DNA of 64,000 bases from Chelydra serpentina (taxonomy: Eukaryota > Chordata > Testudines > Chelydridae): positions 31,534,501 to 31,598,500 of the forward strand of contig JBAIAC010000023.1 in assembly GCA_037349315.1 (NCBI GenBank), written 5' to 3'. A model generated the notes under the pieces. That model was not told where the DNA came from and did no database searches. It saw only the letters and a list, made by a program, of their open reading frames with translations. This document shows positions 45,674-57,000 of this stretch, piece after piece; position 1 is the stretch's first letter; the number at the start of each line of letters is the position of its first letter. The position numbers and the translations under genes were made by a program.

Positions 45674-45916
45674 ATGCAAGGAGTATGGGGAACAAAACAG
45701 GAAGACCTGGAAGTTTTAGTGCATAAGCTAAATTATGACTTAAATGGCATCACACATTGGTGGGATACATCTCACAAAGGGAATGTTGGTAAACAGGGGT
45801 ACAGCTTGTTCAGGAAGGTCAGGCAGGATAAAAAGGAAGGAGGTGTTGCATTATACATAAAGAATAGGTACACTTGTTCTGAGATCCAGATGGAGGTGAG
45901 AGGCAGACCACCTTAA
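45674..45916 (+). pseudogene. CR1 ORF2 endonuclease fragment
   Basis: The frame reads GNKQEDLEVL-type sequence, then THWWDTSHKG (the W-W-D block of the CR1 APE endonuclease), then GYSLFRKVRQDKKEGGVALY with the conserved GGVALY motif. Only about 80 codons remain before a stop. The endonuclease nicks target DNA for target-primed reverse transcription; this fragment cannot. Confidence 0.82.
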
Positions 45917-46119
45917 AGTTTCTGGGTTGAGATAAAAGGGGAAGAAAATAGGAGTGACACGATGATAGGGGTCTAAATCTGGAAGAGGAGGTGGATGAGG
46001 CATTTCTAGAATAAACAAATATCCAAAACACAAGACCTGGTAATATTGGGGAACTTTAACTCCCACAGACATCTGTTGGAAGGGTAATACTGGAAAACAT
46101 TCCAGAAAAGTACGGGAGA

Positions 46120-47510
46120 CATTCCAGAAGACTGGAAAAGGGCAAATATAGTGCTCATTTAAAAAAAGGGAAATAAGGACAACCCGGAGAATTATAGACC
46201 GGTCAGCTTAGCTTCTGTACCCGGAAAGATAATGGAGCAAATAATTAAGCAATCAATTTGCAAACACCTACAAGATGATAAGGTGATAAAATAACAATCA
46301 GCATGGATTTGTCAAGAACAAATCGTGTCAAACCAACCAGATAGCTTTCTTTGACAGGGTAACAAGCCTTGTGGATGGCAGGGAAGCGGTAGATGTGGTA
46401 TATCTTGACTTTAGTAAGGCTTTTGATACTGTCTCACATGACCTCATAAACAAACTAGGGAAATACAACCTAGATGGAGCTACTATAAGATGGGTGCATA
46501 ACTCGTTGGAAAATCATTCCCAAAGAGTAGTTATCAGTGGTTCACAATCATGCTGGAAGGGCATAACGAATGGGATCCTGCAGGGACCGGTTCTGGGTCC
46601 GGTTCTGTTCAATATCTTCATCAATGATTTAGATAATGGCATAGAGAGTACACTTATAAAGTTTGTGGACAATAGCAAGCTGGGAGGGGTTGCAAGTGCT
46701 TTGGAAGATAGGATTAAAATTCAAAATGATCTGGACAAACTGGAGAAATGGTCTGAAGTAAATAGGATGAAATTCAATAAGGACAAATGCAAAGTACTCC
46801 ACTTAGGAAGGAACAATCAGTTGCACACATACAAAATGGGAATTGACTGCCTAGGAAGGAGTACTGCGGAAAGGGATCTGGGGCCATAGTGGATCACAAG
46901 CTAAATATGAGTTAACAGTGTAACGCTGTTGCAAAAAAAGCGAACATCATTCTGGGATGTATTAGCAGGAGTATTGTAAGCAAGACACAAGAAGTAATTC
47001 TTCCACTCTACTCCACACTGATTAGGCCTCAACTGGAGTATTGTGTCCAGTTCTGGGTACCACATTTCAGGAAAGATGTGGACAAATTGGAGAAAGTCCA
47101 GAGAAGAGAAACAAAAATGATTAAAGGTCTAGAAAACATGACCTATGAGGGAAGATTGAAAAAATTGAGTTTGTTTAGTCTGGAAAAGAGAAGACTGAGC
47201 GGGGACATGATAACAATTTTCAAGTACATAAAAGATTGTTACAAGGATGAGGGAGAAAAATTGTTGTTCTTAACCTCCAAGGATAGGACAAGAAGCAATG
47301 GGCTTAAATTGCAGCAAGGGTGGTTTAGGCTGGACATTAGGAAAAACTTCCTGTCAGAGTGGTTAAACACTAGAATAAATTGCCTAGCGAGGTGGTGGAA
47401 TCTCCATCACTGGGGACTTTTAAGAGCAGATTGGACAAACACCTGTCAGGGATGGTCTAGATCAGGCCTGTACAACATGCGGCCCACGGGGGGCTGGCAA
47501 AAAAAATAAT
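46120..47510 (+). pseudogene. CR1 ORF2 reverse transcriptase fragment
   Basis: The best frame (46371-46889) reads AVDVVYLDFSKAFDTVSHD, the RT block with the first catalytic Asp, then GPVLFNIFINDLDNG, then KFVDNSKLGGV where an F-x-D-D box is expected: the second Asp is Asn. Later pieces give NRMKFNKDKCKVLHLGRNN and, at 47078-47330, KVQRRETKMIKGLENMTYE. Several frameshifts and stops interrupt it, so the copy is inactive. Confidence 0.88.
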
Positions 47511-47641
47511 ATATTTTTTCCCCCTCAACAACTTTGGTGGCCGGAGTTTTTTTTTGCTCAACAACTTTCCTCGCATCCGGCCCTCGGCTTTTTTCTTTGG
47601 AGTAATATGGCCCTCACCGCTTTACGAGTTGTGCAGGCCTG
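47463..47641. mobile_element. Short hAT transposon inside CR1 copy A
   Basis: Ends are CAGGCCTGTACAAC and the complement of CAGGCCTGCACAAC, with a perfect 8-bp duplication GTCTAGAT (47455-47462 and 47642-47649). Same family as 37918-38867. It splits the CR1 3' UTR sequence ATGGTCTAGAT / GTCTAGATAATACTTAG cleanly. Confidence 0.92.
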
Positions 47642-47752
47642 GTCTAGATAATACTTAGTCCAGCCTTGAGTGCAGGGCACTGGACTAGATGACCTCTTAA
47701 GGTCCCTTCCAGTTCTATGATTCTATGAAAACAGAGAATTCTCAATAAGTTC

Positions 47753-48470
47753 TTGGAATGTATTGGGGATAACTTTTTGTTTCAGAAACTGGAGGAAGTA
47801 ACTAGGGGAATAACCATTTTAGACTTGATTCTGACCAACAGGGAAGAATTAGTTGCAAATCTGAAGGCAGAGAACAATTTGGGTGAAAGTGATCATAAAA
47901 TGATAGATTTAATGATTCTAAGGCAAGGAGGGAGTGAGAGCAGCAGAATAAGGACAAAGGACTTCAAAAATACATTGTAAAACTCAGTAAACTGTAGGTA
48001 TGATCCCATGTGAAAAAAAAAATCTAAGGCATAAAGGAGTTCAGGAAAGCTCGCAGTTTCTGAAGGAGACAGTATTAGACATGACTGCAAACTATCCAGA
48101 TGTGAAGGAAAAACAAGGGAGAATAGTAAGAGGCCAATATGGCTCCATCAGGAGCTCTTTAGTTACATGAAAATCAAAAAGGGTCCTACAAAAAGTGGAA
48201 ACAGACAAATTGCTAAGGAGGAGTGTAAAAGAATAGGACAAGCAGGAAGGAACAAAATCAGAAAGGCTAAAGCTCAAAATGAGTTACACCTAGCAAGGGA
48301 TATAAAAGGCAATAAGAAGAGGTTCTTTAAATACATTCGGGTCAACAGAAAGATGAAGGAAAGTATAGGTCCTCTATTTAGCGGAGAAGGAGAGCTAATA
48401 GCTGATGATATCAAGAACGATGAGATGTTTAAATGCTCATTTTGCTTCAGTTTTCACTAAAAAGGTTAAT
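47753..48470 (+). pseudogene. CR1 ORF2 endonuclease C-terminus and linker fragment
   Basis: The conserved SDHKMI motif (S-D-H, catalytic in APE nucleases) lies near 47890. A later frame (48167-48460) carries QAGRNKIRKAKAQNELHLAR, then KRFFKYI and KESIGPLFSGEGEL, the usual CR1 linker before the RT. The reading frame is broken around 47980-48160. Confidence 0.75.
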
Positions 48471-48755
48471 GGTGACCATATAGTCAACACAATTAACATT
48501 AACAGCAAGGGGGAAGGAATGCAAGCTAAAACAGGGAAATAACAGGTTAAATTATATTTAAGATAAGTAAGATGTATTCAAGTTGCCAGGGCCTGAAGAA
48601 ATTCATCCTGAGGTACTTAAGGAACTAATTGAAGCCATCTTGGAACTGTTAGCAATTATCCCTGAGAATGCATGGACAATGGATGAGTGCCCTTCTTCAG
48701 TCTCCTAGGACAACATAGTACCTATCCTTAGAAAGGTGAACAAAGAGGACAAGGT

Positions 48756-49580
48756 CAGGAGTGAAAGTAACTTAAAGGACTTACCGGTACTCTGGAGTCC
48801 TGAGGAGGGGGCAGGGCCCTCGACCAGAAGAGGCATGGCCTCTACCGGAAAAGGCAGGGCCTTTAAATCCCCGGGCCCTTTAAATCACAGCTAGGGCTAT
48901 GCTAGCAGCAGCTGGGAGCCCCGGGCCCTTTAAATCACCCCGAGCTCCCAGCTGCAGAGGCGGCTGGGAGCCCTGGGGTGATTTAAAGGGGGCAATTTAA
49001 AGGGCCCAGGGCTCTAGCTGCCGCTACTGCAGCGGAGCCCCAGGCCCTTTAAATTACCGATGGAGCCCCGGGGTCCCAGCTGCCGCCGTGACCCCCAGGG
49101 CTCCAGCAGCAGGGCTCGGGCGGCAATTTAAAGGGCCCCGGGGCTCCAGCTGCTGCTACCCTCTGGGGCCCTTTAAATCGTCCCCGGAGCCCTGCTGCCG
49201 GAGCCCTGGGGTAGCGGTGGTGGGGCTCCAGCGGCTATTTAAAAGGCCTGGGGCGGTAGAGGCAGCGGGAGCCCCAGACCCTTTAAATAGCTGCCAGAGC
49301 CCCGTCGCCGCTACCCCAGGGCTCCAGCGGCGATTTAAAGGGCTCGGGGTGGTAGCAGGAGCCCCGGGCCCTTTAAATGGCCGCCCAAGCCCTGCCGCTA
49401 CTACCCCAGGGCTCCGGCAGCGGGGCTCTGGGGGCAATTTAAAGGGCCCGGGGCTCCAGCCGCTGCTGGGAGCCCCAGGCCCTTTAAATTGCCACCTGGG
49501 GAAGCCGGTCCACCCCGGTACAGCGCACCGGCTCTTGCCGGTTCGCCGTACCGGGGCGTACCGGCTTACTTTCACCTCTG
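48756..49580. mobile_element. Non-autonomous hAT transposon with GC-rich inverted minisatellite
   Basis: Ends are CAGGAGTGAAAGTAA and the complement of CAGAGGTGAAAGTAA. The flanking 8-mers GACAAGGT (48748-48755) and GACAAGGA (49581-49588) differ at one base. The interior (48850-49500) is a set of units of about 90 bp built on GGGCCCTTTAAAT and ATTTAAAGGGCCC, separated by GC-rich GGGCTCCAGC/GCTGGGAGCCC arms; adjacent units are inverted. It interrupts CR1 copy B just before the RT. Open frames on both strands have no domain. Confidence 0.88.
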
Positions 49581-49589
49581 GACAAGGAG

Positions 49590-50680
49590 AATTATAGATC
49601 AGTCAGCCTAACTTCAATACATAGAAAGATACTGGGACAAATTTTTAAACAATCAATTTGTAAGTACCTAGAGGATACCAGGGTTATGAGGAACAGCCAG
49701 CATGGATTTGTCAAGAATAAATCATGCCAAACCAACCTAATTTCCTTCTTTGACAGGGTTACTGGACTAGTAGATGGCAGGGAACAATAGATGTGACATC
49801 TTGATTTTAGTAAGGCTTTTGAAAACAGTCCCACATTACATTCTTGTAAGTTAGGGAAATGTGGTCTACATGACACTACTATAAGGTGGGTTAGAAGACC
49901 ATACTCAAAGAATAGTTATCAATGGTTCACTGTCAAAATGGGAGGGTGACCCACAGGGGTCAGTACTAGGTCCAGTATTATTCAATCAGAGACGATCCAC
50001 ATTTGCTGATAGTGGGGGTGCAGAGTGAGAGCAGCTGGCTTCAGTTGTGTTACTGAGAATGCTCAGTACAAGCCAAGCAGCAAATCTGTGAGGACATGTG
50101 ATTCAGCATGTCCCCCGCACCACACGTCACCTCTGTATTCAATATTTTCATTAATGACTTGGATAATGGTATGGAGGATAGGTTCATAACATTTGCAGAT
50201 GACACCAAGATGGAAGGGATTGCAAGCACTTTGGAGGACAGGATTAGAATTCAAAATGACCTTGACAAATCAGAATTGATCTGAAATCACAAATATAAAG
50301 GAAACCTCAAATGTACAACTACAAAATGGTGACTAACTGGCTAGGCGGTAGTGCTGCTGAAAAGGATCTGGGAGTTATAATGGATCACAAAGTCGATTAG
50401 TCAACAATTGTGAAAAAGGCTAGTATTTTGGGAAGTGTTAACAGGAGTTTTGTAGGTAAGACATGGGAGGTAATTGTCCCACTCTATTCGGCATCAGTGA
50501 GGCCTCTCCTGGAGTATTATGTCCAGCTCTGGGTGCCGCATTTTAGGAAAGATGTGGATAAATTGGAGAGGTTCCAGAGGAGAGCCACAAAAATGATGAA
50601 AGGCTTGGAAAACCTGACCTATGAAGAAAAGTTTAAAAAAACTGGGCAGGTTGTCTTGAGAAAAGAAGACTGAGGGGGGA
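49590..50680 (+). pseudogene. CR1 ORF2 reverse transcriptase fragment (copy B)
   Basis: NYRSVSLTSIHRKILGQI-type sequence is followed by SQHGFVKNKSCQTNLISFFD, then DFSKAFENS, and after the hAT at 49987-50135, NIFINDLDNGMEDRFITFAD-type sequence at 50143-50205 with the F-A-D-D active site preserved. The C-terminal part (50410-50673) reads KDVDKLERFQRRATKMMKG. Frameshifts and stops make it non-coding. Confidence 0.82.
49987..50135. mobile_element. Very short hAT-like element inside CR1 copy B
   Basis: A 149-bp segment is bounded by CAGAG and CTCTG and flanked by a perfect 8-bp duplication TATTCAAT (49979-49986 and 50136-50143). The CR1 RT sequence resumes exactly after the duplication. Terminal complementarity beyond five or six bases is weak. 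Confidence 0.75.
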
Positions 50681-51020
50681 CCTAACAACAGTCTTATGTT
50701 AAGGGCTGTTATAAAGAGGTCAGTGATCAATTGTTCTCCATGTCCACTGAAGGTAGGACAAGAAGTAATTTGGCTTAATCTGTGACAAGGGAGATTTAGG
50801 TTTGATATTTGGAAAAGCTTTTAAACTATAAGGGTAGTTAAGCTCTGGAATAGGCTTCCAAGGTAGGTTGTGGAATCCCCATCACTGGACGTTTATAAAA
50901 ACAGGTAGGACAAACACTTGCCAGGGATGGTCGAGATTTACTTGACCCTGCCTGAGCACAGAGGCTGGACCTGATGACCTCTCAAGGTCTCTTTCAGCCC
51001 TACATATCTATGATTTTATA

Positions 51021-54000
51021 TATGTATTTTTAAAATTTTGTGGAGTATCTAGGTCAAATAAATCTATAAAATATTTATCAATACAGAACAGAATGGGATG
51101 CATAAAGGAATTGAATGCAAATTAAAAGATTCGAATTAAGAATTAGAATAGGAGATTATTCCACAGTTGGAATGTTGTAAATATCTTTAGATGATATTGA
51201 TTTTACAGATATAGGGTAGGCAGGCAGACTGATGTAAGGATCTTGGTTGTACAGAATGGGTAAAGAAACTAGACCTGTGTTTTGTTATTTATGCATTTTT
51301 AAAAAAGACGCTCTCAGTGACATTTTAAAAATGTTTCATGATTTATTTGCCAAGATGTGTACTTTATATGCACCAAAAACAATAGATATGCGCATACATT
51401 TAAAAAAAACTAAATTGCAATCTGACAGTAGTCAGAAAGGATAGTTACTTCCTTGTTAAAGCTAGAAAGATTTTTTTTATAGTTGGAATATGAAAGCAAA
51501 TGTTTTAACTAAAAATTATATTTTAAAAAGAGCTACATTAGTGGGAAAAATATAAACTTGTAACTGCTAACCCAATTCAAGTGAATAGATGTTATTTGTT
51601 CTTCTCCTTCCTTAAAGTTTTATGTAGCATTTGATTTTGAATTTTAAAGTGAAAAAGTAAAACAAATTAAATAATCAAAGTAAACAAATGAAAGTAGCTT
51701 TTATTTTTGAAGCACTGAACTCACAATACAACATAGTATTGAAATATAATGATATAAGTAAATGATGCTGTAGGTTGGCTAATTTTCCACTTAGACCCAC
51801 AGGGAGCAATGTTATCACGCAAGAATGTTCAATAAGAAAAAAATGTGCAGATAACAAAAGGTGCAATTACAAGCAAATTTAAGCAGCATAGTATAAGGTG
51901 CTTTGATTCAACATTTGTATAATCAGTTTATCCATTCACAGACATGTTGTTAAAGGTAAATTTTACTTCACTCTGTTACAGACTAACAAATATGAGAATC
52001 TATAATTCATTCACATGCTAGTTGTTAATAGGAAAGTGCCTTTTCTTTAAAAATGATACACAAAGTGAAGATACTATTTTACATAGATCACTGTGCTCTT
52101 CAACAGTAAAATTTCTTTAACTTAATTTTGGATTAACATTTACATTATTACACTTTAATTATAGACACTGATATCACACTTTAATTATAGACATTGATCT
52201 AGTTGCTGAATTTGATGCTACATATGCTAAAACTTCTTGGTAAAGAAGAATCCAGTATGATATCACTCCATGATAAGAACAAACACTTATTATTCTCTTT
52301 ATATATATTAATCTAAATTTTTTTTCTGCAAACAAAGTCCAATTGTCAGTTTTAATACATGACTTTACCTTGCATAAAGCTTCTCTCATTCACTGTGTGC
52401 CACAACTTTCCGAGGTTTCAATAACCAAAATGTCCTTTTTTTAAGATGTAACCAAAAGGAGGAGCAAAAATTTAAACATGCAAAATGGTTGGGGGAAGTA
52501 TGGTTAAAAAGCAAGTGAAATGACTATGGCGTCATTTGCTAAATTACCAATAAACAGTTGGATTTTAAGAACTAGTGCAAATAGGAAAAGGCAATATTTA
52601 ACAATATGTAGTTTGAAATGTTTGGCACCACAATCACAGCTTCATCCCTTATGCTGGCTTACACAGCATGGAAACGGTATTGTATTTTATGTTAAAAATA
52701 GGAAAATAACAAATACCTTCAAGAACAACCCTGAAAAACACCAATATGCTTAATTTCTAGTTATTATTTGAAAAGATATAGGGCAAACCCAGCCCTACCA
52801 CATTTCTGAACACTGTTTCTTCAGCCTATATAAACTGGATACACACCTAAAAGGGCTGATAAAATATTTACAAAAACCCAATGGAATTTAAAAATCAGCA
52901 TATATCTCAAATGTATTCATGCACCAGGCATTTAAAAAGATAATGAAATAAGTAAAACTGTAAAGAATCCACAGATTTATGTATGAAAATACTTCATTTT
53001 AACATCATATGACAATAGATGAAGATTATAAGGTTATGTCCTGTAACATCCATTTTAGCAGCTCCTGTTTAATGAGGTTAATCTAATCTCTAGTCCAATA
53101 AGAATTCTGATACATCAACTTCTCAAATGGAACTGGAAGTATAGATAAAATTGTAAAAAGTTAGATAAGGTTGCTAACATATTGACAAGTCGGATTTGGC
53201 TTTTAAAATCTAGATCTAATAGTACATTACACGCATTTTTTCTGTCCTGAGATGGCAGCATTCTTAATATTTGCTGCAATCATTTTAAAGCTAATGGCAA
53301 TTTTTACACGGAAACGTGACATCAAAGCAAATCAATTTCAATTCACAAACATTATATTACAAAGAATATTTTTAAAGCAAGATTTGGAAAACTTTAAAAT
53401 AGAATACTTCTTTTTTATTTTACCCATACACTTTGGGAAAAGGTATCAGATAGGATTTCGACCCTCAGGATGCCAGTGTATCCGCTGAATAGATAAGAGC
53501 AGGAAGACAAGCTTCCACATACCATCCTCCTACTATCAGAGGGGTAGCCGTGTTAGTCTGGATCTGTAGAAGCGACAAAGGGTCCTGTGGCACCTTATAG
53601 ACTAACAGAGGTATTGAAGCATAAGCTTTCGTGGGTCAATACCCACTTCTTCGGATGCAAAGCACTGTGCTTTAACCCAGTGTTGGAGGAATCATCTTTA
53701 AATATGAAATGGAAGTTTTCCCTTTATGCTCATTTAATCCTGGTCTTCTTATTTAAAGAAAGCAATTAGACTGTGGAAAAATTGTTCACTGAACCCTAGA
53801 CTGAGATCATAGACTCATCTCATGTAGGATACCAGCTCGAGGATAATGATTAATTTTTAAAAAATCATAGTTGAATCCCAGTGACCTATGGTAAAACTAT
53901 CTGTATCCCATTACCTTTCCATAAGATATCTGTGTTCAAATAAAGGATTTTCTCTCTATAGCCCATCTTCTTCTCTTAGCTAATACTACAGTGAAGCTAT

Positions 54001-57000
54001 AATGCTGCATCTTTGATATAACAATACAACTGCACAGCATGATATAATTAACAGGATTACAGATTCACTACAGAATCCAATATGTTGAGAAGGTGGTAAC
54101 TGCAAATATTTCAAATACTGGCAAAATAATTATAGAAAAACCACTGCCAAATAATGTGCTTTGTGCATTAATTTATGTGCATGCTTGTGTCAGCATTAAA
54201 GTCCTCCTTTAACAGGCCACATGCCATCCAAATACTGTATAGTCATCTAGCCATCATTATTATAAACACCCAATAAATTCATGATGATGAAGGTGCTACC
54301 CTTATTAAGAATCTTCTGTACTCATCTCATCTTAGATTCCATTAAGAAACCAATGAATTGACTCAGATGAGACAGACAGTGTAAATCTACTCTTTAATGA
54401 GATATTCTATCTGCTTTTCAGCTTCAAATAGAAATATTAGGTACTTATTAATAAACCTTTTATTTTTCTTACTAATGCTAAAGCACATCTCTCCTGGATC
54501 AAACTGGTTTAATCTGCAGAGCAGTTGTACATAATAGACCCATTCTATACTTGTGTCAATTATTTTTGTGCTTCTATTTCTACTTCCTCATCAGGAGGCT
54601 GAAATAAGCGGATTTATTATGTGTGAACAATGCTGTACTTTCCAACTATAGCTATATAAGAATACAGTACTTTAAAATGTTAATTAAGTATGAATTAAAC
54701 ATTGTACTTATTAAATATTTATTATCATTATACTAAGATATTTGTGCTCAAATTATAATTCATATAAAAAAATCTCTTCAAAAGGCTCCATTTCTAGGTG
54801 TCTATTTCATATCTAGACGCCATTTTGGATAATTTAGCAGCAAGTAGCTTGCACTGGAAGTCAGTCTGAAATTTTCACTCATCCTCTCAATTTCTCTTGA
54901 AATATATTCACACCACTGATTCTTATGCATCTGTTTTAGGAAAAGCTGAATCCACATCTACGTCAACTCCAAGTGAACTGCAAGCTCACTGAAAAATTTA
55001 AATAATATGCTGCTTATATATTACCTTTCTTTTCAGAATTTCACCATTTCAACATTAATTTGCCCCATAATAGCATATGAGATGTATAAATATTACACCC
55101 AATTTATAGAAGGGTAAAAACTGAAGTGTAGAGAAGTTAACCAAAATTACACTGTGATTTTAATGTAAGGGATTTGAATAGAACCCAGAGAGCCTAATTA
55201 TCGGTCCCTTGTTCTATCCACTACACAAGAGGCACTGGTGCACACAGCCTACACTCATGATTTAAAAATCACATATTTTAATCTCTATGGTGATGATTGG
55301 AGAGGAAATCTGGCATAGTTTAAAACTTCTCCTTAAGATGTGTGGTCCGAGAAGACAGCACTATTTCTCTCACTCAGATGTAATTATTTCTTAAAATCCA
55401 GAACATTTTAGTATTTGCAATGCAATGAGAACACAAATTAAACAGAGTCAAATTCTTCTCTTCCATAAACAGGTGCAACTCTAGAGTTGAATTTGCTTAT
55501 GCCAGCACTAATTCCCTTAATCTTTCAAGACAAATATTAATGTATCTAATTTTAGTAACTTTTCCCATTAAAAATAGTGAAACTCCCCTCTCTCTCTAAA
55601 AATATACTTGGCCATGTTCTCTAAATTACATTTAAAACAAACAGGGGGAAATGCCCTTTTAATCGTGTTTATAAAGAATTTTTTTGGCAAAACTGATAAA
55701 ACGTTCGTACCTTGTGGCTCAAACTTACCTGATAAGCACACTTCAAAACCTGGCTCAAACTATAACTTATTTCACTATAACTATATCTACAGACAAATCT
55801 TCAGTAAAGAAGAGAAAAGACTTGCAAATACTACCAGTGAGATGTCTTGACTTACTCAATTAAGGTTATTTGGTAGTGCTCAGTTGAGTAGCACTTTCAA
55901 ATCCTTCTCTCTTTAGTTTCACTAAAGACCTGATCCAGCACCCATTGAAGTCACGGGGAATCAACCTTCAAAGAGTGCTGGACCAACCCCTAAAATGCCA
56001 AAAGCTTCATCCTTTTAGCAAAATAAAGCACAAAACAACTAACTCATAAGTTATTACAATCGTAAATAAATAAACAATGCTTGTAAAAATCCTACTATAA
56101 CAACTGTACTCACAACTTGAATGTAGGTGTTGACAAGCCCTACTACATAATGAATAAAAATTAATATAAGATATGTCCAAAAATGTATAGAGCCTTTATA
56201 ACACAAACATCTCTCCCCTGGTTCCACACAATTATTACACACTTAGGGCTCAATACAACTTCCCTTGTCTCCAGAGATAGTTGGATCAGGCCCTCTTACT
56301 TCTAATTTGTAAGTCATTGGTATTCTAACACTTTAACTGTTTTCTGATGTACAGTGGGAAGGTTTTATTTCATGTGCATCCTACTGCTTTCAATCAAAAT
56401 AACTGAGTTGTTTTTTTAAAGGACTGGCATATGAGAAATTAATAAAGCTTTTGTTAGTATGAAGATGCAAAAACACCTCTCAAACATGGGTCTAACATTT
56501 CAGTGTATAGAAGAATCTGAAAATGATACTGGGATTAATTTTTTTTAAATGCCCCCACATTTTCAAAGCAATCTGCAGGGATTTATACTGGCTCTAATGT
56601 AAGTCACATGACTTTTATACCCATATTAATTCCTCTGAATATGTAGAAGTTTTATTCTATTTTAAATCTCTAAAATATTTCCAAACTGAAACTATAGCTC
56701 ATGGTGCGAAAGTGACTTTTTTTTAAATGAGCATTACTTCTATAGGAACAATAAATAACATCTAAGACTGAAAAATATGAACGTAGAGCTCTGTTCAGCC
56801 CCATATCCCAATCAACATTCAAAAGTAATGATTAAAAAACCCCAAACAACTCCACAACTACAGACATTAGAGAAAAACATAAGCTTTTCTTCCTTTTTGA
56901 TCAACTAGTTTTGAAGCAGCATCAATTAAAAAATGGTCTTACTGAATAAATTATGCCAGGAAAAGCCCCAGTGTGGATGCAGTTATACCAATATTAATTA

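Larger units (their letters stand above)
45480..47735 (+). mobile_element. CR1 LINE copy A, internally deleted
   Basis: It contains, in order, the APE-type endonuclease region, a jump, the reverse transcriptase region and the CR1 3' UTR ending TTCCAGTTCTATGATTC. A junction near 46080 joins endonuclease sequence directly to sequence just upstream of the RT, so the linker is deleted. A 179-bp hAT is inserted at 47463-47641. The next CR1 copy starts immediately after the tail. Confidence 0.88.
47736..51020 (+). mobile_element. CR1 LINE copy B, 5'-truncated, with two hAT insertions
   Basis: It begins within the endonuclease region ([16 protein letters not shown], then [12 protein letters not shown] at 47820-47910), continues through the linker, and enters the RT at 49590. 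It ends with the CR1 3' UTR, including CTCAAGGTCTCTTTCAGCCC, at about 51000. hAT elements interrupt it at 48756-49580 and 49987-50135. Removing them restores continuous CR1 order. Many stops and frameshifts are present. Confidence 0.88.

Noticed and set aside
49088..49597. 169-codon frame and its antisense partner of 139 codons
   Set aside because: Both lie in the inverted GC-rich units of a hAT element with clear ends and target duplication.
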